From contig JALWJX010000086.1 in the NCBI GenBank assembly GCA_026996895.1, forward strand, positions 1 to 44,198: a stretch of DNA of 44,198 nt, read 5' to 3'. The position numbers and the translations under genes are program-made. Shown here piece after piece: positions 7,509-15,527 of this stretch. Source of the DNA: Candidatus Kapaibacterium sp. (GTDB lineage Bacteria > Bacteroidota > Ignavibacteria > Kapaibacteriales > WFXC01). The notes beneath the pieces were generated by a model that saw only the letters and a list, made by a program, of their open reading frames with translations, had not been told where the DNA came from and searched no databases. Every line of letters begins with the position of its first letter. The first letter of the stretch is position 1.

Positions 7509-8297
7509 ATGATGCGGATCCGGGGGTTTTTGATCGACATCAATGGCGTGTTGTATGTGGGATCGCAGGTGATTCCAGGAGCCGCCCAGGTTGTGGAATA
7601 TTTGCAGGTGGAGAAAATTCCCCATCGGTTTGTCACGAATAACACTACAACACCGGTATGGCAGTTGGCGCAAAAGTTGCAATCGCTTGGTCTGGCAATA
7701 CCGGAGTCGGTGATTTTTAGCACTATTACGGCGACGAAAGGATATTTGAAGATGCAGGGGATTCAGCGGATCTACCCGGTGTTGCGACGAGAAGTGCAGG
7801 CAGAGTTTGCGGCTGAGTTTGAATTTGATGCGGACAAACCGCAAGCAGTGGTGATTGGCGATATTGGGGAAGCGTGGGACTATCAACTGATGAATCAATT
7901 GTTCCATTATGTGATCCAGGGTGCACGAATTGTTGCGTTGCATAAAGGGAAATACTGGCAGACAGAAGAGGGATTAAAGATTGACATCGGGGCTTTCGTG
8001 GCTGGCTTAGAGTATGTGACCGGTGAAGAAGCTGTTGTCATTGGCAAACCATCACCGGAATTTTTCAAGATGGCGCTGCGAAGCCTGAACCTGGAAGCGA
8101 ACGAAGTCGCAATGGTGGGGGATGATATTGAGAGCGACGTGGGTGGTGCAAAGCAGTTGGGAATGTATGGTATTTTGGTTCGCACCGGTAAATATCGGGA
8201 AGAAATAGCGTACCAGAGCGCTGTGTTGCCGGATATGATTCTGGATTCGATAGCGGCATTGCCAGAAGTATGGGAGAAATATGGGGTGCGTTCATAA
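7509..8297 (+). CDS. HAD-IIA phosphatase of the LHPP type
   Basis: About 262 residues. Motif I is FLIDINGVLY (nucleophile Asp10; D-x-N rather than D-x-D, as LHPP enzymes have D-x-S), followed by the substrate-binding turn FVTNNTT. VIGKPSPEFF and the acidic motif MVGDDIESDVGGAKQLGM complete a HAD class IIA fold. Overall layout, including AGESFSYQ-like GEAWDYQLMN and LHKGKYWQTEEGL, follows mammalian and bacterial LHPP (phospholysine/phosphohistidine/pyrophosphate phosphatase); the true substrate here is unknown. ATGs at 7509 and 7512 both follow GAGGT; a GTG at 7488 is less likely. The end overlaps the cupin gene by 17 nt. Confidence 0.85.
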   Translation: MMRIRGFLIDINGVLYVGSQVIPGAAQVVEYLQVEKIPHRFVTNNTTTPVWQLAQKLQSLGLAIPESVIFSTITATKGYLKMQGIQRIYPVLRREVQAEFAAEFEFDADKPQAVVIGDIGEAWDYQLMNQLFHYVIQGARIVALHKGKYWQTEEGLKIDIGAFVAGLEYVTGEEAVVIGKPSPEFFKMALRSLNLEANEVAMVGDDIESDVGGAKQLGMYGILVRTGKYREEIAYQSAVLPDMILDSIAALPEVWEKYGVRS

Positions 8298-8625
8298 GTA
8301 TCGGAGCAATTGCTGGGAAGTCCCAGCACAGCCGCTTGACCAGGAACTCTTTGAGCCGTTGTTGCACCGGCAGGCGGTGCGGATCGAGCGCATCGTGTCA
8401 ATGGGTTCGGAGACTTTGTCATTCCAGTGGGATGAACAATCGTGGGATGAATGGGTGGTTTTGCTCCAGGGAGAAGCAGTTCTGGAGCAAGAATCGGGCA
8501 AAAAGATTGCGTTGCGGCCCGGAGAAATGGTATGGATTCCCGCAGGATGTCGGCACCGGGTGATCGATGTCAGTGCTGAGCCTCCTGCGATCTGGCTGGC
8601 GGTACATATCCGACCAGAGGAATAG
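8281..8625 (+). CDS. Small cupin-domain protein
   Basis: A 114-residue single-domain cupin. After ELFEPLLHRQAVRIERIVSM come the two cupin strands' motifs, WDEWVVLLQGEAVLEQ and LRPGEMVWIPAGCRHRV, then AIWLAVHI. This is the short 'cupin with HRV' group found in many bacteria, usually with a metal site but no assigned reaction; several expected metal-binding histidines are not obvious here. The ATG at 8281 lies within the end of the HAD gene (17-nt overlap), indicating translational coupling. The lipoprotein gene follows after 6 nt. Confidence 0.8.
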   Translation: MGCVHKYRSNCWEVPAQPLDQELFEPLLHRQAVRIERIVSMGSETLSFQWDEQSWDEWVVLLQGEAVLEQESGKKIALRPGEMVWIPAGCRHRVIDVSAEPPAIWLAVHIRPEE

Positions 8626-8631
8626 TACAAA

Positions 8632-9126
8632 ATGAAGCAGCGCATTGGGCAGTGGGTCATAGGGGGAGTGCTGGGAGGGATGCTGCTGGTGGGGTGTCAG
8701 TCGGCAGCGTCGGTTTCCCGTTCCTCTTCAAACATTGAACCAGAACGGCTGTGGGAAGTTGCGCAGCAGTGGGTAGGTGTCCCGTATCGGTATGGAGGAG
8801 AAAGTGAAGCAGGCATTGATTGTTCTGCTTTGGCGCAACGAATTCTGCAAGCGTTTGGCATTCGGGTGCCGCGAACCGTCGCACAGCAGTTTGCTGCGGG
8901 AAAGCCAATTCCAAAGGATGCAGTTCAGCCGGGAGATTTGCTCTTCTTCGCTTTCCGCCGTAAACCCAGCCACGTTGGAGTGTATCTGGACAACGGGTTT
9001 TTTGTCCACGCTTCCAGCTCCGCTGGAGTGATTATATCCTCTTTGCGCAATTCCTATTACTTTCGTCATTGGGTTGCTGTGCGACGGTTTTATCCTGCAA
9101 TTGTGGAGTACAGACCGGAGGAATGA
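8632..9126 (+). CDS. NlpC/P60-family lipoprotein, predicted cell-wall peptidase
   Basis: 164 residues with a lipoprotein signal ending in LLVGC (Cys22), a short Ser-rich linker and one NlpC/P60 domain. Catalytic residues are visible: Cys64 in DCSALAQ, His114 in SHVGVYL and a third polar residue, His126 in FVHASSS. VPYRYGGESEAGIDC and QPGDLLFF are standard for the fold. It should cut peptidoglycan stem peptides (gamma-D-Glu to diamino acid bonds) from the inner face of the outer membrane or periplasm. The stop codon overlaps the next gene's first ATG as ATGA, so the two are translationally coupled. Confidence 0.9.
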   Translation: MKQRIGQWVIGGVLGGMLLVGCQSAASVSRSSSNIEPERLWEVAQQWVGVPYRYGGESEAGIDCSALAQRILQAFGIRVPRTVAQQFAAGKPIPKDAVQPGDLLFFAFRRKPSHVGVYLDNGFFVHASSSAGVIISSLRNSYYFRHWVAVRRFYPAIVEYRPEE

Positions 9127-10349
9127 TGGAGATTGCGTGGCATCAGCAGTTCATTGGGCAGTGGTTTTCGGCTGATCGTCGCCGTCGAATGTTGCAGCTT
9201 CTGGAAGCACGGGTGGGGAGTCGCGTGGAGTTTCCCGTTTTTGAAAGTCCTGTTTTTCTGTCGCAAACGATGCGACAGCAACTGGCACAATTTGCCGTTG
9301 AAATTGCGCAGGAAGCGGTGCAGCCTGCGAACCGGGAACGAGCTGATCAAGGATTGCCATCTGTTTACCGGGTGCCCGGTGCAACCCGCTATCCTCTGTT
9401 TTTAGTCATTGACTTTGCCATTGCTCAGGATAATGGCACACCTGCATTGAAGCTGGTAGAATTGCAGGGATTCCCTTCCCTGTACGGTTACCAGTATGAG
9501 GTGGCGTATGCCTATATGGAAGGGTATGGGATGCCACTTGACAGTCTGGATGTGTTTTACATCGACATTACCGACGAGATGTACTGGGATATGCTTCGCC
9601 AGGCCATTGTTCGAGATCACGATCCGAAAGAGGTGGCATTGGTAGAACTTCATCCGTGGGAGCAAAAGACGCTTCCGGATTTTACAGCATTGCGAAAGCA
9701 TCTGGGTATAGCAATTGTTGACATTGTCGATGTGATCGAGCGATCAGGAAAGTTGTATTATCGGGATCCAGAGGGGAAGCTGGTCCGGATTCGTCGCATA
9801 ATGAATCGTGCTATTGTTGATGAGATGGAGTCTGCTGGTGTAGGCGTGCCTTCGTGGTGGACGAAGGAAGTGGATGTGGAATGGGCTGGGCATCCGAATT
9901 GGTATTTCTGGATGAGTAAATCCTTGCTTCCTTTCTTACGTCATCCAGCAGTTCCGAGGACGGTATTTCTGAGTGATCTGGAGGAGATTCCGGAAGATCT
10001 TTCACGCTACGTGCTCAAACCCCTCTATGCTTTTGCCGGCAAAGGGGTCAAGGTCAATGTTACCCCTGAAGACATCCGGGCGATTCCGCAGCAGCAGCGA
10101 TCCCACTACGTGCTGCAGGAAAAAATTGCGTACCTACCGTGGGTGCCGACACCGTATGGACACAACAAAACAGAGATCCGGGTGCTGCTGCTCTGGGAGG
10201 AACACTGGAAAACCCCGAAACCATTGATTCCATTAGTCCGAACGGGGCGAGCGCCGATGTTGGGTACCGGTTACCTGCGAGGTCCGTGGGAAGGAGCATC
10301 GACAGCTTTATTTCCACGCGTCAGCTTAAGCGTTGCGGAAGATCAGTAA
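9126..10349 (+). CDS. ATP-grasp-like protein of unknown function
   Basis: 407 residues from the ATG at 9126 (GGAGGA ends at 9122; an ATG at 9123 overlaps the preceding stop). There is no signal peptide. The C-terminal half carries ATP-grasp hallmarks: YVLKPLYAFAGKGV (about 295-308, a lysine before a Gly-rich turn), then HYVLQEKI (about 327-334) and a late KTEIRVLLLW strand. The N-terminal half has LVELQGFPSLYGYQ (about 111-124), reminiscent of the acidic site in glutathionylspermidine-synthase-like proteins. Such enzymes join a carboxylate to an amine or thiol using ATP, but the substrate cannot be told. Coupling to a peptidoglycan peptidase and an LHPP-like phosphatase suggests envelope or peptide metabolism; this is inference. 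Confidence 0.6.
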   Translation: MEIAWHQQFIGQWFSADRRRRMLQLLEARVGSRVEFPVFESPVFLSQTMRQQLAQFAVEIAQEAVQPANRERADQGLPSVYRVPGATRYPLFLVIDFAIAQDNGTPALKLVELQGFPSLYGYQYEVAYAYMEGYGMPLDSLDVFYIDITDEMYWDMLRQAIVRDHDPKEVALVELHPWEQKTLPDFTALRKHLGIAIVDIVDVIERSGKLYYRDPEGKLVRIRRIMNRAIVDEMESAGVGVPSWWTKEVDVEWAGHPNWYFWMSKSLLPFLRHPAVPRTVFLSDLEEIPEDLSRYVLKPLYAFAGKGVKVNVTPEDIRAIPQQQRSHYVLQEKIAYLPWVPTPYGHNKTEIRVLLLWEEHWKTPKPLIPLVRTGRAPMLGTGYLRGPWEGASTALFPRVSLSVAEDQ

Positions 10350-10803
10350 GGTTCTTGAATTCTTTGTCTTTCCGAATTTCTCGATTGGAAGGACGTCCTT
10401 CAATCAGAGCACTTATGGTAAGAGCTTTCAGGCGAGTTTTTTACTGATGCAACGTCGATGGAGTATTCTCTGTCCCGGATAGAGTATGCTCTGTCCCGGC
10501 ATTGCTATCAAGAAAGGCAGTCCATAACTTCAGGACCTGGCAGAAAGCAGGCTAAACCCTCGTTGATGTAGCGGACTTTCATTACGGCACCCAGTACCGA
10601 TGAGGCGTTTTATTCTTACGCCGTCAAGGAGACATCGTTTTTTCCTCCATTACAGTACCCAATACCGAAGCACATACCTCTGGATTCAACATTGAAGGAA
10701 TCGGACACAGTTGTTGAATATTTTCCAAATTTTCATTATTTTTGCACTCCGGAATTTTCAGATATTCTGATCGTATTTTGTTGAACAAGCAGTGGGATGA
10801 GGA
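10350..10803. other. Intergenic region with several small repeats, no gene seen
   Basis: The near-palindrome at 10383-10405 (GATTGGAAGGAC/GTCCTTCAATC) is followed about 30 nt later by TTTTTT and may act as a weak terminator for the ATP-grasp operon. At 10461-10500 a 19-nt unit GAGTAT[T/G]CTCTGTCCCGG is tandemly repeated with 21-nt period. ATTAC..ACCCA.TACCGA occurs at 10581-10600 and 10649-10668 (17 of 20 identical). Confidence 0.5.
10714..10744 (+). promoter_or_regulatory. Bacteroidota-type promoter of the respiratory operon
   Basis: TTGA (10714-10717, weak match to TTTG) is followed after 19 nt by TATTTTTG (10737-10744), an exact TAnnTTTG. It lies 60 nt before the first gene of the heme-copper operon and is the best promoter candidate there. 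Confidence 0.5.
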
Positions 10804-10992
10804 ATGGCAGAAGAGCGGCAGCAATCTGAGCGCTTTTCGATGTTGCAAACCATTCTGGATGAACCGATTGTGTTGTTATTCCTGGGCGTTGCGATCTTTG
10901 TCATCTTCTATCTAACGTGGGGCTTGATCGAGGTTTCGAACGTTCCGCAGTTTCCGGAAGAATTGAAGTCGGTGATAATGGGAGGGCAATAG
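10804..10992 (+). CDS. Small one-helix protein, subunit IIa-like
   Basis: 62 residues with a polar N-terminus, one transmembrane helix (about residues 23-43, IVLLFLGVAIFVIFYLTWGL) and a short tail. Its size, single helix and place directly before a CuA subunit II fit the small subunit IIa of B-family (ba3-type) heme-copper enzymes, which packs against subunit I and replaces the first helix of the long form of subunit II. The stop is 2 nt before subunit II. There are no catalytic residues to check, so the call rests mainly on context. Confidence 0.65.
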   Translation: MAEERQQSERFSMLQTILDEPIVLLFLGVAIFVIFYLTWGLIEVSNVPQFPEELKSVIMGGQ

Positions 10993-10994
10993 CC

Positions 10995-11618
10995 ATGACA
11001 CTGATTCCGCCGAAAGAAGGATGGGTGTGGCAGAAGGTAGCGACCGATGAAAAAGGATGGGTTGCGGTAGCAACCTTTGTGTGCTTCTTTCTCTTTTTCT
11101 GGATGATTGGATGGCATTCTTTTGGGCGGCAGAATCCGTCGAACATTACGTATCGGGCATCCGTGCCAGAATATCTGGAGTTGTACAATGCATATCTGGA
11201 GAACAATCAGGTTGGTGAAGACAATGGATTACCAGTCGTTGCGCCGGAGCCCGGTTCACACGTATTCTTTACCGCGCGTATGTGGCAATGGGCACCGGTG
11301 GTGCTACTGAAGAAGGGCGAGACATACACGTTTCATCTGTATTCTCTGGATTTGCTCCACGGTTTTTCCCTCCAGCCGGTGAATATGAACTTTATGGTGT
11401 ATCCCGGTTATGATTACGTTCTGCGGTTTACGCCGACGGAAGCGGGAGAGTATAAGATTGTTTGCAACGAATTCTGCGGTATCGGTCACCATATGATGAT
11501 CGGTAAGATCATCGTAGCAGCCAATGATCAGGAGTATCAGAAAATCCTGCAAGCGTATGAAAGCGAGTATTTTGAAGATGAAGATGGAGAAGTTGTTGAA
11601 CAAGAAGGAGAAAAATAA
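10995..11618 (+). CDS. Heme-copper reductase subunit II with CuA site
   Basis: 207 residues: one membrane helix (about 21-40) and a periplasmic cupredoxin domain. The CuA ligands are complete: His122 in LLHGFS and CNEFCGIGHHMM, giving Cys157, Glu159, Cys161, His165 and Met168. It should receive electrons from a cytochrome c or another periplasmic donor and pass them to the hemes of subunit I. The single helix and short domain are typical of ba3-type subunit II. The ATG at 10995 follows GGAGGGCAATAGCC; the frame is open further upstream, but that would overlap the IIa gene. The C-terminus is a 20-residue acidic tail. Confidence 0.92.
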   Translation: MTLIPPKEGWVWQKVATDEKGWVAVATFVCFFLFFWMIGWHSFGRQNPSNITYRASVPEYLELYNAYLENNQVGEDNGLPVVAPEPGSHVFFTARMWQWAPVVLLKKGETYTFHLYSLDLLHGFSLQPVNMNFMVYPGYDYVLRFTPTEAGEYKIVCNEFCGIGHHMMIGKIIVAANDQEYQKILQAYESEYFEDEDGEVVEQEGEK

Positions 11619-13298
11619 ATGGCAGAATTTCGTACGTGTGACATTACGGGTTTCAAAGTCGATCGATTAGCAGAAAAGTTGATCCGTTCTCACGCTGTGT
11701 GGGCGGTGGTGTCATTGTTGATTGGAATTACCGCTGCTTTGCTGCTGGTCTTTACCCGGTGGCAGTCGGTGCACTTGCTCAGCGCCGATTGGTATTACCG
11801 GATTCTTACCCTTCACGGCACCAATGCGTTGATTTTCTGGATCATCTTTTTTGAAATTGCCGGCTTGTATTTCGGTTCCACAGTCGTGCTCAACGCCAGA
11901 GTGGTGACGCCGCGGATGGCAAAGCTTGGATTCTGGCTGATGTTCGCCGGCTTTCTGTTAACTGACATTATGATTTTTGCTGGAGAAGCTGATGTGCTGA
12001 TGACTTCGTACGTACCGCTGAAAGCACATCCGCTCTTTTACCTGGGAATTATTCTGTTCGCCGTTGGGGCATTGATTGGTGTGATTGTGTTTTTCCTCAA
12101 CATCATTGTCGCGCGGCGGGAACAGAATCTGCGATCTTTGCCACTCTTTACATTTGGATTAGTTGCAGCGGCTATCATTGCGGTGATTAGTATTGCCAGT
12201 GGCGCGATGATTTACATCCCCACCTTTTTCTGGTCCTTAGATATCGGCGTGTTTAAAAATCTGGACCCCGCGACGTACAAACTGATCTGGTGGGGATTGG
12301 GACACGGCTCGCAGCAGATTAATGTCACGGCGATGGTATCCATCTGGTACTTAGTCGCATTTCTGACCGTTGGTGGATTTTCGATCAACGAGAAAGTATC
12401 CCGCGTGGCATTTTTGTTTTATATCCTGTTCATCTGTCTGGCATCGGCACACCATATTCTGGTGGATCCTGCAGTCAGCTCCTCGTGGAAAGTGTGGAAT
12501 ACCAGCTATGCAATGTATCTGGCAGTGCTGGCATCGATGATCCACGCGTTCGCTGTTCCTGCAACGATCGAAGTTGCACAGCGGCAGCGAGGGTATATCC
12601 GGGGATTGTTTGAGTGGTTGGCTAAAGCACCCTGGGGCAATCCAGCGTTTTCAGCCATTGTACTGGCAATTATTGGATTTGGGTTTATCGGAGGAATTAC
12701 CGGCGTGATTTATGGGATGGAACAAACCAACATCATTGTCCACAATACGCTGGCAATTCCGGGACACTTTAAGGGAACAGTGGTCTTTGGGACAACGCTG
12801 ACTTTTATGGGCGTGACCTATTACCTGATCCCGCTGATCTTTCGCCGAAAGATTGTGGGATTTAAGTGGGCACAGATTCAACCCTGGCTCTTTGCTATTG
12901 GCATTGGTATTGTGGCAATTTCAATGATTGTTCTGGGCGTCTTTGGTGTTCCCCGCCGACATTGGGATATTACCTTTTCTGGTGGTCCCTTTACCCATGC
13001 CTTTAATCCCGTTGCAGATTTCTTCTGGGTGACTTTTGCCATTGGGGGAACTTTGGCATTTACTGGTGCGCTCATCTGGGTCCTCATTGTTGTCATCTCC
13101 GTGTTCTTCGGACCGAAGGTTAACGGACCAGAAGATATGCAACTGCCAATTGCATCGCCAGTGGCATTGCCCGCAGAGTCCGGTAAGAAGTTCCTGGCGC
13201 CCGGAACCTTTACGTTAACGTTGGTCTTTTTAGCTGTTTTCATCCTTCTGTTCTTCCTGAACTGGAAGTGGCTGGCAGCGACATGGTACGTCGGATAA
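11619..13298 (+). CDS. B-family heme-copper reductase subunit I, atypical active site (oxidase or NO reductase)
   Basis: 559 residues with about 13 membrane helices. It aligns with ba3-type subunit I: LTLHG (His66, low-spin heme ligand, helix II), YVPLKAHPLFYLG (131-143), CuB ligands His229 and His278-His279 (ASAHHILVDP), and IPGHFK (His383, high-spin heme ligand). Two normally invariant positions differ. The residue four after His229, the Tyr cross-linked to His in oxygen reductases, is Gln233 (GHGSQQIN). The second His of the helix X HxH pair, the other low-spin heme ligand, is Lys385. Loss of the Tyr is a hallmark of NO reductases, several families of which evolved from oxygen reductases and kept a CuA subunit. 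The enzyme therefore reduces O2 or NO; I lean to an eNOR/sNOR-like NO reductase or an uncharacterised relative, but a tree is needed. The SCO gene overlaps the end by 16 nt. Confidence 0.85.
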   Translation: MAEFRTCDITGFKVDRLAEKLIRSHAVWAVVSLLIGITAALLLVFTRWQSVHLLSADWYYRILTLHGTNALIFWIIFFEIAGLYFGSTVVLNARVVTPRMAKLGFWLMFAGFLLTDIMIFAGEADVLMTSYVPLKAHPLFYLGIILFAVGALIGVIVFFLNIIVARREQNLRSLPLFTFGLVAAAIIAVISIASGAMIYIPTFFWSLDIGVFKNLDPATYKLIWWGLGHGSQQINVTAMVSIWYLVAFLTVGGFSINEKVSRVAFLFYILFICLASAHHILVDPAVSSSWKVWNTSYAMYLAVLASMIHAFAVPATIEVAQRQRGYIRGLFEWLAKAPWGNPAFSAIVLAIIGFGFIGGITGVIYGMEQTNIIVHNTLAIPGHFKGTVVFGTTLTFMGVTYYLIPLIFRRKIVGFKWAQIQPWLFAIGIGIVAISMIVLGVFGVPRRHWDITFSGGPFTHAFNPVADFFWVTFAIGGTLAFTGALIWVLIVVISVFFGPKVNGPEDMQLPIASPVALPAESGKKFLAPGTFTLTLVFLAVFILLFFLNWKWLAATWYVG

Positions 13299-14032
13299 TA
13301 GTGCTTGCTGTATGGTGGATACTCTGCCAAATTGCAGGGTGGAGTGATACAGCGAAGCCGTATACCGATCATTCTGGAGCCGTGCTACCCCCTATCGCGG
13401 TTTTCGACGAGCAGGGAGATTCCTTCTCCCTGCTGTCTCTTTTTAACACGCAGCCAGTTTTATTGCTCCCGATTTATACTTCGTGTCCTCATTCCTGTTC
13501 CGCTATTACCGAAGGGTGGAAAGAAGCGCTGGAAACACTGGGAGAGCCAGGAAAGAGCCTCACCGTGATCACCTTCTCATTTGATCATCGGGACACTCCG
13601 GCAGACCTGAAGCGTTTCCGCCGGCGGTGGAAACTGCCAGTGGATAGCTGGTATGTGGTTTCCGCAGATTCCGCAGCGATCGATACGCTGCTGGCAGCGA
13701 TTGGGATGCCGGTGCGCTGGGATGATCGACTGCAAATCTATACCCACCCGAATTTAGCGGTTTTTTTGACAGCAGGTGCTCGAATTTCCAGTTACTATGT
13801 TGGGGTGAGCCCGGATCCCGGATCAATTCGTAAGGCGATTACAGCAGCGTCTCAGAACCTCCAGGGAATATCCTGGTGGGATCGGGCGTGGACCCAGTGT
13901 TTTGTCTATGATCCAGTGACTGGAGAGATTCAGTTTGATGTTTCAATCCTTATTCACCTGGCTGCTGGAATCATTGTTCTGAGCTCCCTGATCTTCTTTT
14001 TCCTTCGCAATCGGGTCAGAGCAGCGCGGTAA
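13283..14032 (+). CDS. SCO1/SenC-family copper chaperone, membrane-anchored
   Basis: 249 residues from the ATG at 13283, inside the end of subunit I. A signal sequence or N-terminal helix (1-20) is followed by a thioredoxin-fold SCO domain with copper ligands Cys68 and Cys72 (YTSCPHSC) and His155 (YTHPNLAVFL). A C-terminal transmembrane helix (about 219-241) with a basic tail anchors it, which is less common than N-terminal anchoring. SCO proteins load copper into the CuA site, and in some B-family systems help CuB. Overlap with subunit I and 1 nt spacing to the next gene show it is part of the operon. Confidence 0.92.
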   Translation: MVRRIIVLAVWWILCQIAGWSDTAKPYTDHSGAVLPPIAVFDEQGDSFSLLSLFNTQPVLLLPIYTSCPHSCSAITEGWKEALETLGEPGKSLTVITFSFDHRDTPADLKRFRRRWKLPVDSWYVVSADSAAIDTLLAAIGMPVRWDDRLQIYTHPNLAVFLTAGARISSYYVGVSPDPGSIRKAITAASQNLQGISWWDRAWTQCFVYDPVTGEIQFDVSILIHLAAGIIVLSSLIFFFLRNRVRAAR

Positions 14033-14033
14033 A

Positions 14034-15527
14034 GTGCAAGTAACAACGGTGCTGAGAATGCAGAGTTTTCTTGTGAAAGGACATCGTTTGTATTTGCGTG
14101 TTGCAGCGAAACTCAATTGGATTACCGGAACCGATGAGAATCCACTGTATTTTTCCGGACAGCTTTCCTTTGTCACTTTTTTGATCGCCGCTCTGTCGGG
14201 AATTTATCTGTTCATTTTCTTCCAGATCGATCCGGCAGTAGCATATCAATCCGTTGAGGAGATTTCATCGACCCTTCTGGGAAGTTTGATGCGGGGAGTA
14301 CATCGGTACAGTTCCGATGCCTTTATTGTTTTTAGCCTGATTCATTTTCTCCATACGTTGCTGCTGCGGAAATACCACCTGAAAATTGCGTGGTTTTCTG
14401 GTATCGTGATGATCTTTGTAATGGGATTGATTGGATTGTCGGGCTTTATCCTGGTGTGGGATGCAAAAGCAAAGTTGCTGGGGCTGTTGTCTGCTCAGTT
14501 GTTGACAACGTTACCAATTTTTGAACCAACGTTGCCCATTGCTTTTGTGCTCAAAGATCCGCATTTGTTGGGAGGCTTCTTTCGCGTGATGCTATTTGCC
14601 CACTTGTTCTTCTCCCTGGGGGTGCTGATTCTCTTCTGGATTCACGTGATGCGGATGAACGCTGTGCGGTTGTTGCCACCGCGGAACATTACGCTGGGTC
14701 TTCTGGCGCTGTTTGGTATCCTGGCGCTGATTGTCCCCGTCCGCAGTGATCCACCAGCGACCAGTTTATTTTTGCCGCTGCATACCACGTGGGATTGGTA
14801 TTACTTTGCTGGCTATCAACTGTTGCGCTGGTTCTCACCAACACTGGTCTGGATTCTCTGGGTCGCTGCTGGTATTGTATTGTTTGCCTTACCGTTTCTA
14901 CCGAAAGTACAGGAGCGATTAGCGCTTTCGGTTCCAGAGATTGATGTTGAGCAATGCGATGGATGCCGACAGTGTTATCTGGATTGCCCCTATTCTGCCA
15001 TTACGATGCGTCCCACAACGTCGGAATTTCTGGGACAGTCGCAACGACCCGTTTTCAAAGCTTCGATCGATCCAGCGCTGTGCGTTCGATGTGGCATTTG
15101 CATTGCTTCCTGTCATCTTCAGGTGATTTCTGCACCGATGCCGGAACCACTGCCTGCGCAAGAAGCAGAAGCATCGCTGGTGATTTATGCCTGTGGCTCA
15201 TCCCTGACGGTAGAGGAACTGCACGAGCTGCGCAAATATGGGACGGTCCAGCCACTGGCGTGCATTGGCGATCTGCATCCAGCAATGGTGGCTGAGCAAT
15301 GGAGAACAGGGCAATACAGTGGGGTGATGTTATTGCATTGTGAGCGATGCTACTATCGGCTGGGACCTCAGTGGACGCAATTGCGGCTGAGCCGGTACCG
15401 CCGTCCTCAGTTGCCGAAGGACGTTCCAACAGAGAGCATTGCAATGTGTCCAACGTCAGCTTCCGTAGCTGAATGTCTGGCAGCGTTTCAGCAACAAAGC
15501 GAGCAGATAAATGAGCCTGTTCAGTGA
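14034..15527 (+). CDS. Cytochrome b - 2x[4Fe-4S] ferredoxin - MvhD/FlpD-like fusion protein
   Basis: 497 residues (GTG at 14034; an ATG at 14058 would remove eight residues). Residues 1-215 are a bc/b6f-type cytochrome b: heme ligand pairs His90/His104 and His190/His204, each 14 apart, on helices B and D. A short subunit IV-like part follows, with WDWYYFAGYQLLR (253-265) where cytochrome b has PEWYF..Y..LR. Then come two [4Fe-4S] motifs (Cys308, 311, 314, 318 and Cys350, 353, 356, 360). The last 110 residues resemble the iron-sulfur protein MvhD/FlpD, with four cysteines at 387, 410, 436 and 439. It could move electrons between quinone and a soluble Fe-S or flavin partner at the membrane. No Rieske protein is nearby. 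The next gene overlaps its end by 17 nt. Confidence 0.85.
   Translation: MQVTTVLRMQSFLVKGHRLYLRVAAKLNWITGTDENPLYFSGQLSFVTFLIAALSGIYLFIFFQIDPAVAYQSVEEISSTLLGSLMRGVHRYSSDAFIVFSLIHFLHTLLLRKYHLKIAWFSGIVMIFVMGLIGLSGFILVWDAKAKLLGLLSAQLLTTLPIFEPTLPIAFVLKDPHLLGGFFRVMLFAHLFFSLGVLILFWIHVMRMNAVRLLPPRNITLGLLALFGILALIVPVRSDPPATSLFLPLHTTWDWYYFAGYQLLRWFSPTLVWILWVAAGIVLFALPFLPKVQERLALSVPEIDVEQCDGCRQCYLDCPYSAITMRPTTSEFLGQSQRPVFKASIDPALCVRCGICIASCHLQVISAPMPEPLPAQEAEASLVIYACGSSLTVEELHELRKYGTVQPLACIGDLHPAMVAEQWRTGQYSGVMLLHCERCYYRLGPQWTQLRLSRYRRPQLPKDVPTESIAMCPTSASVAECLAAFQQQSEQINEPVQ

Noticed and set aside
10624-10848. Small minus-strand frame before the respiratory operon
   Set aside because: It overlaps the predicted promoter and the start of the IIa-like gene and has no recognisable protein features.
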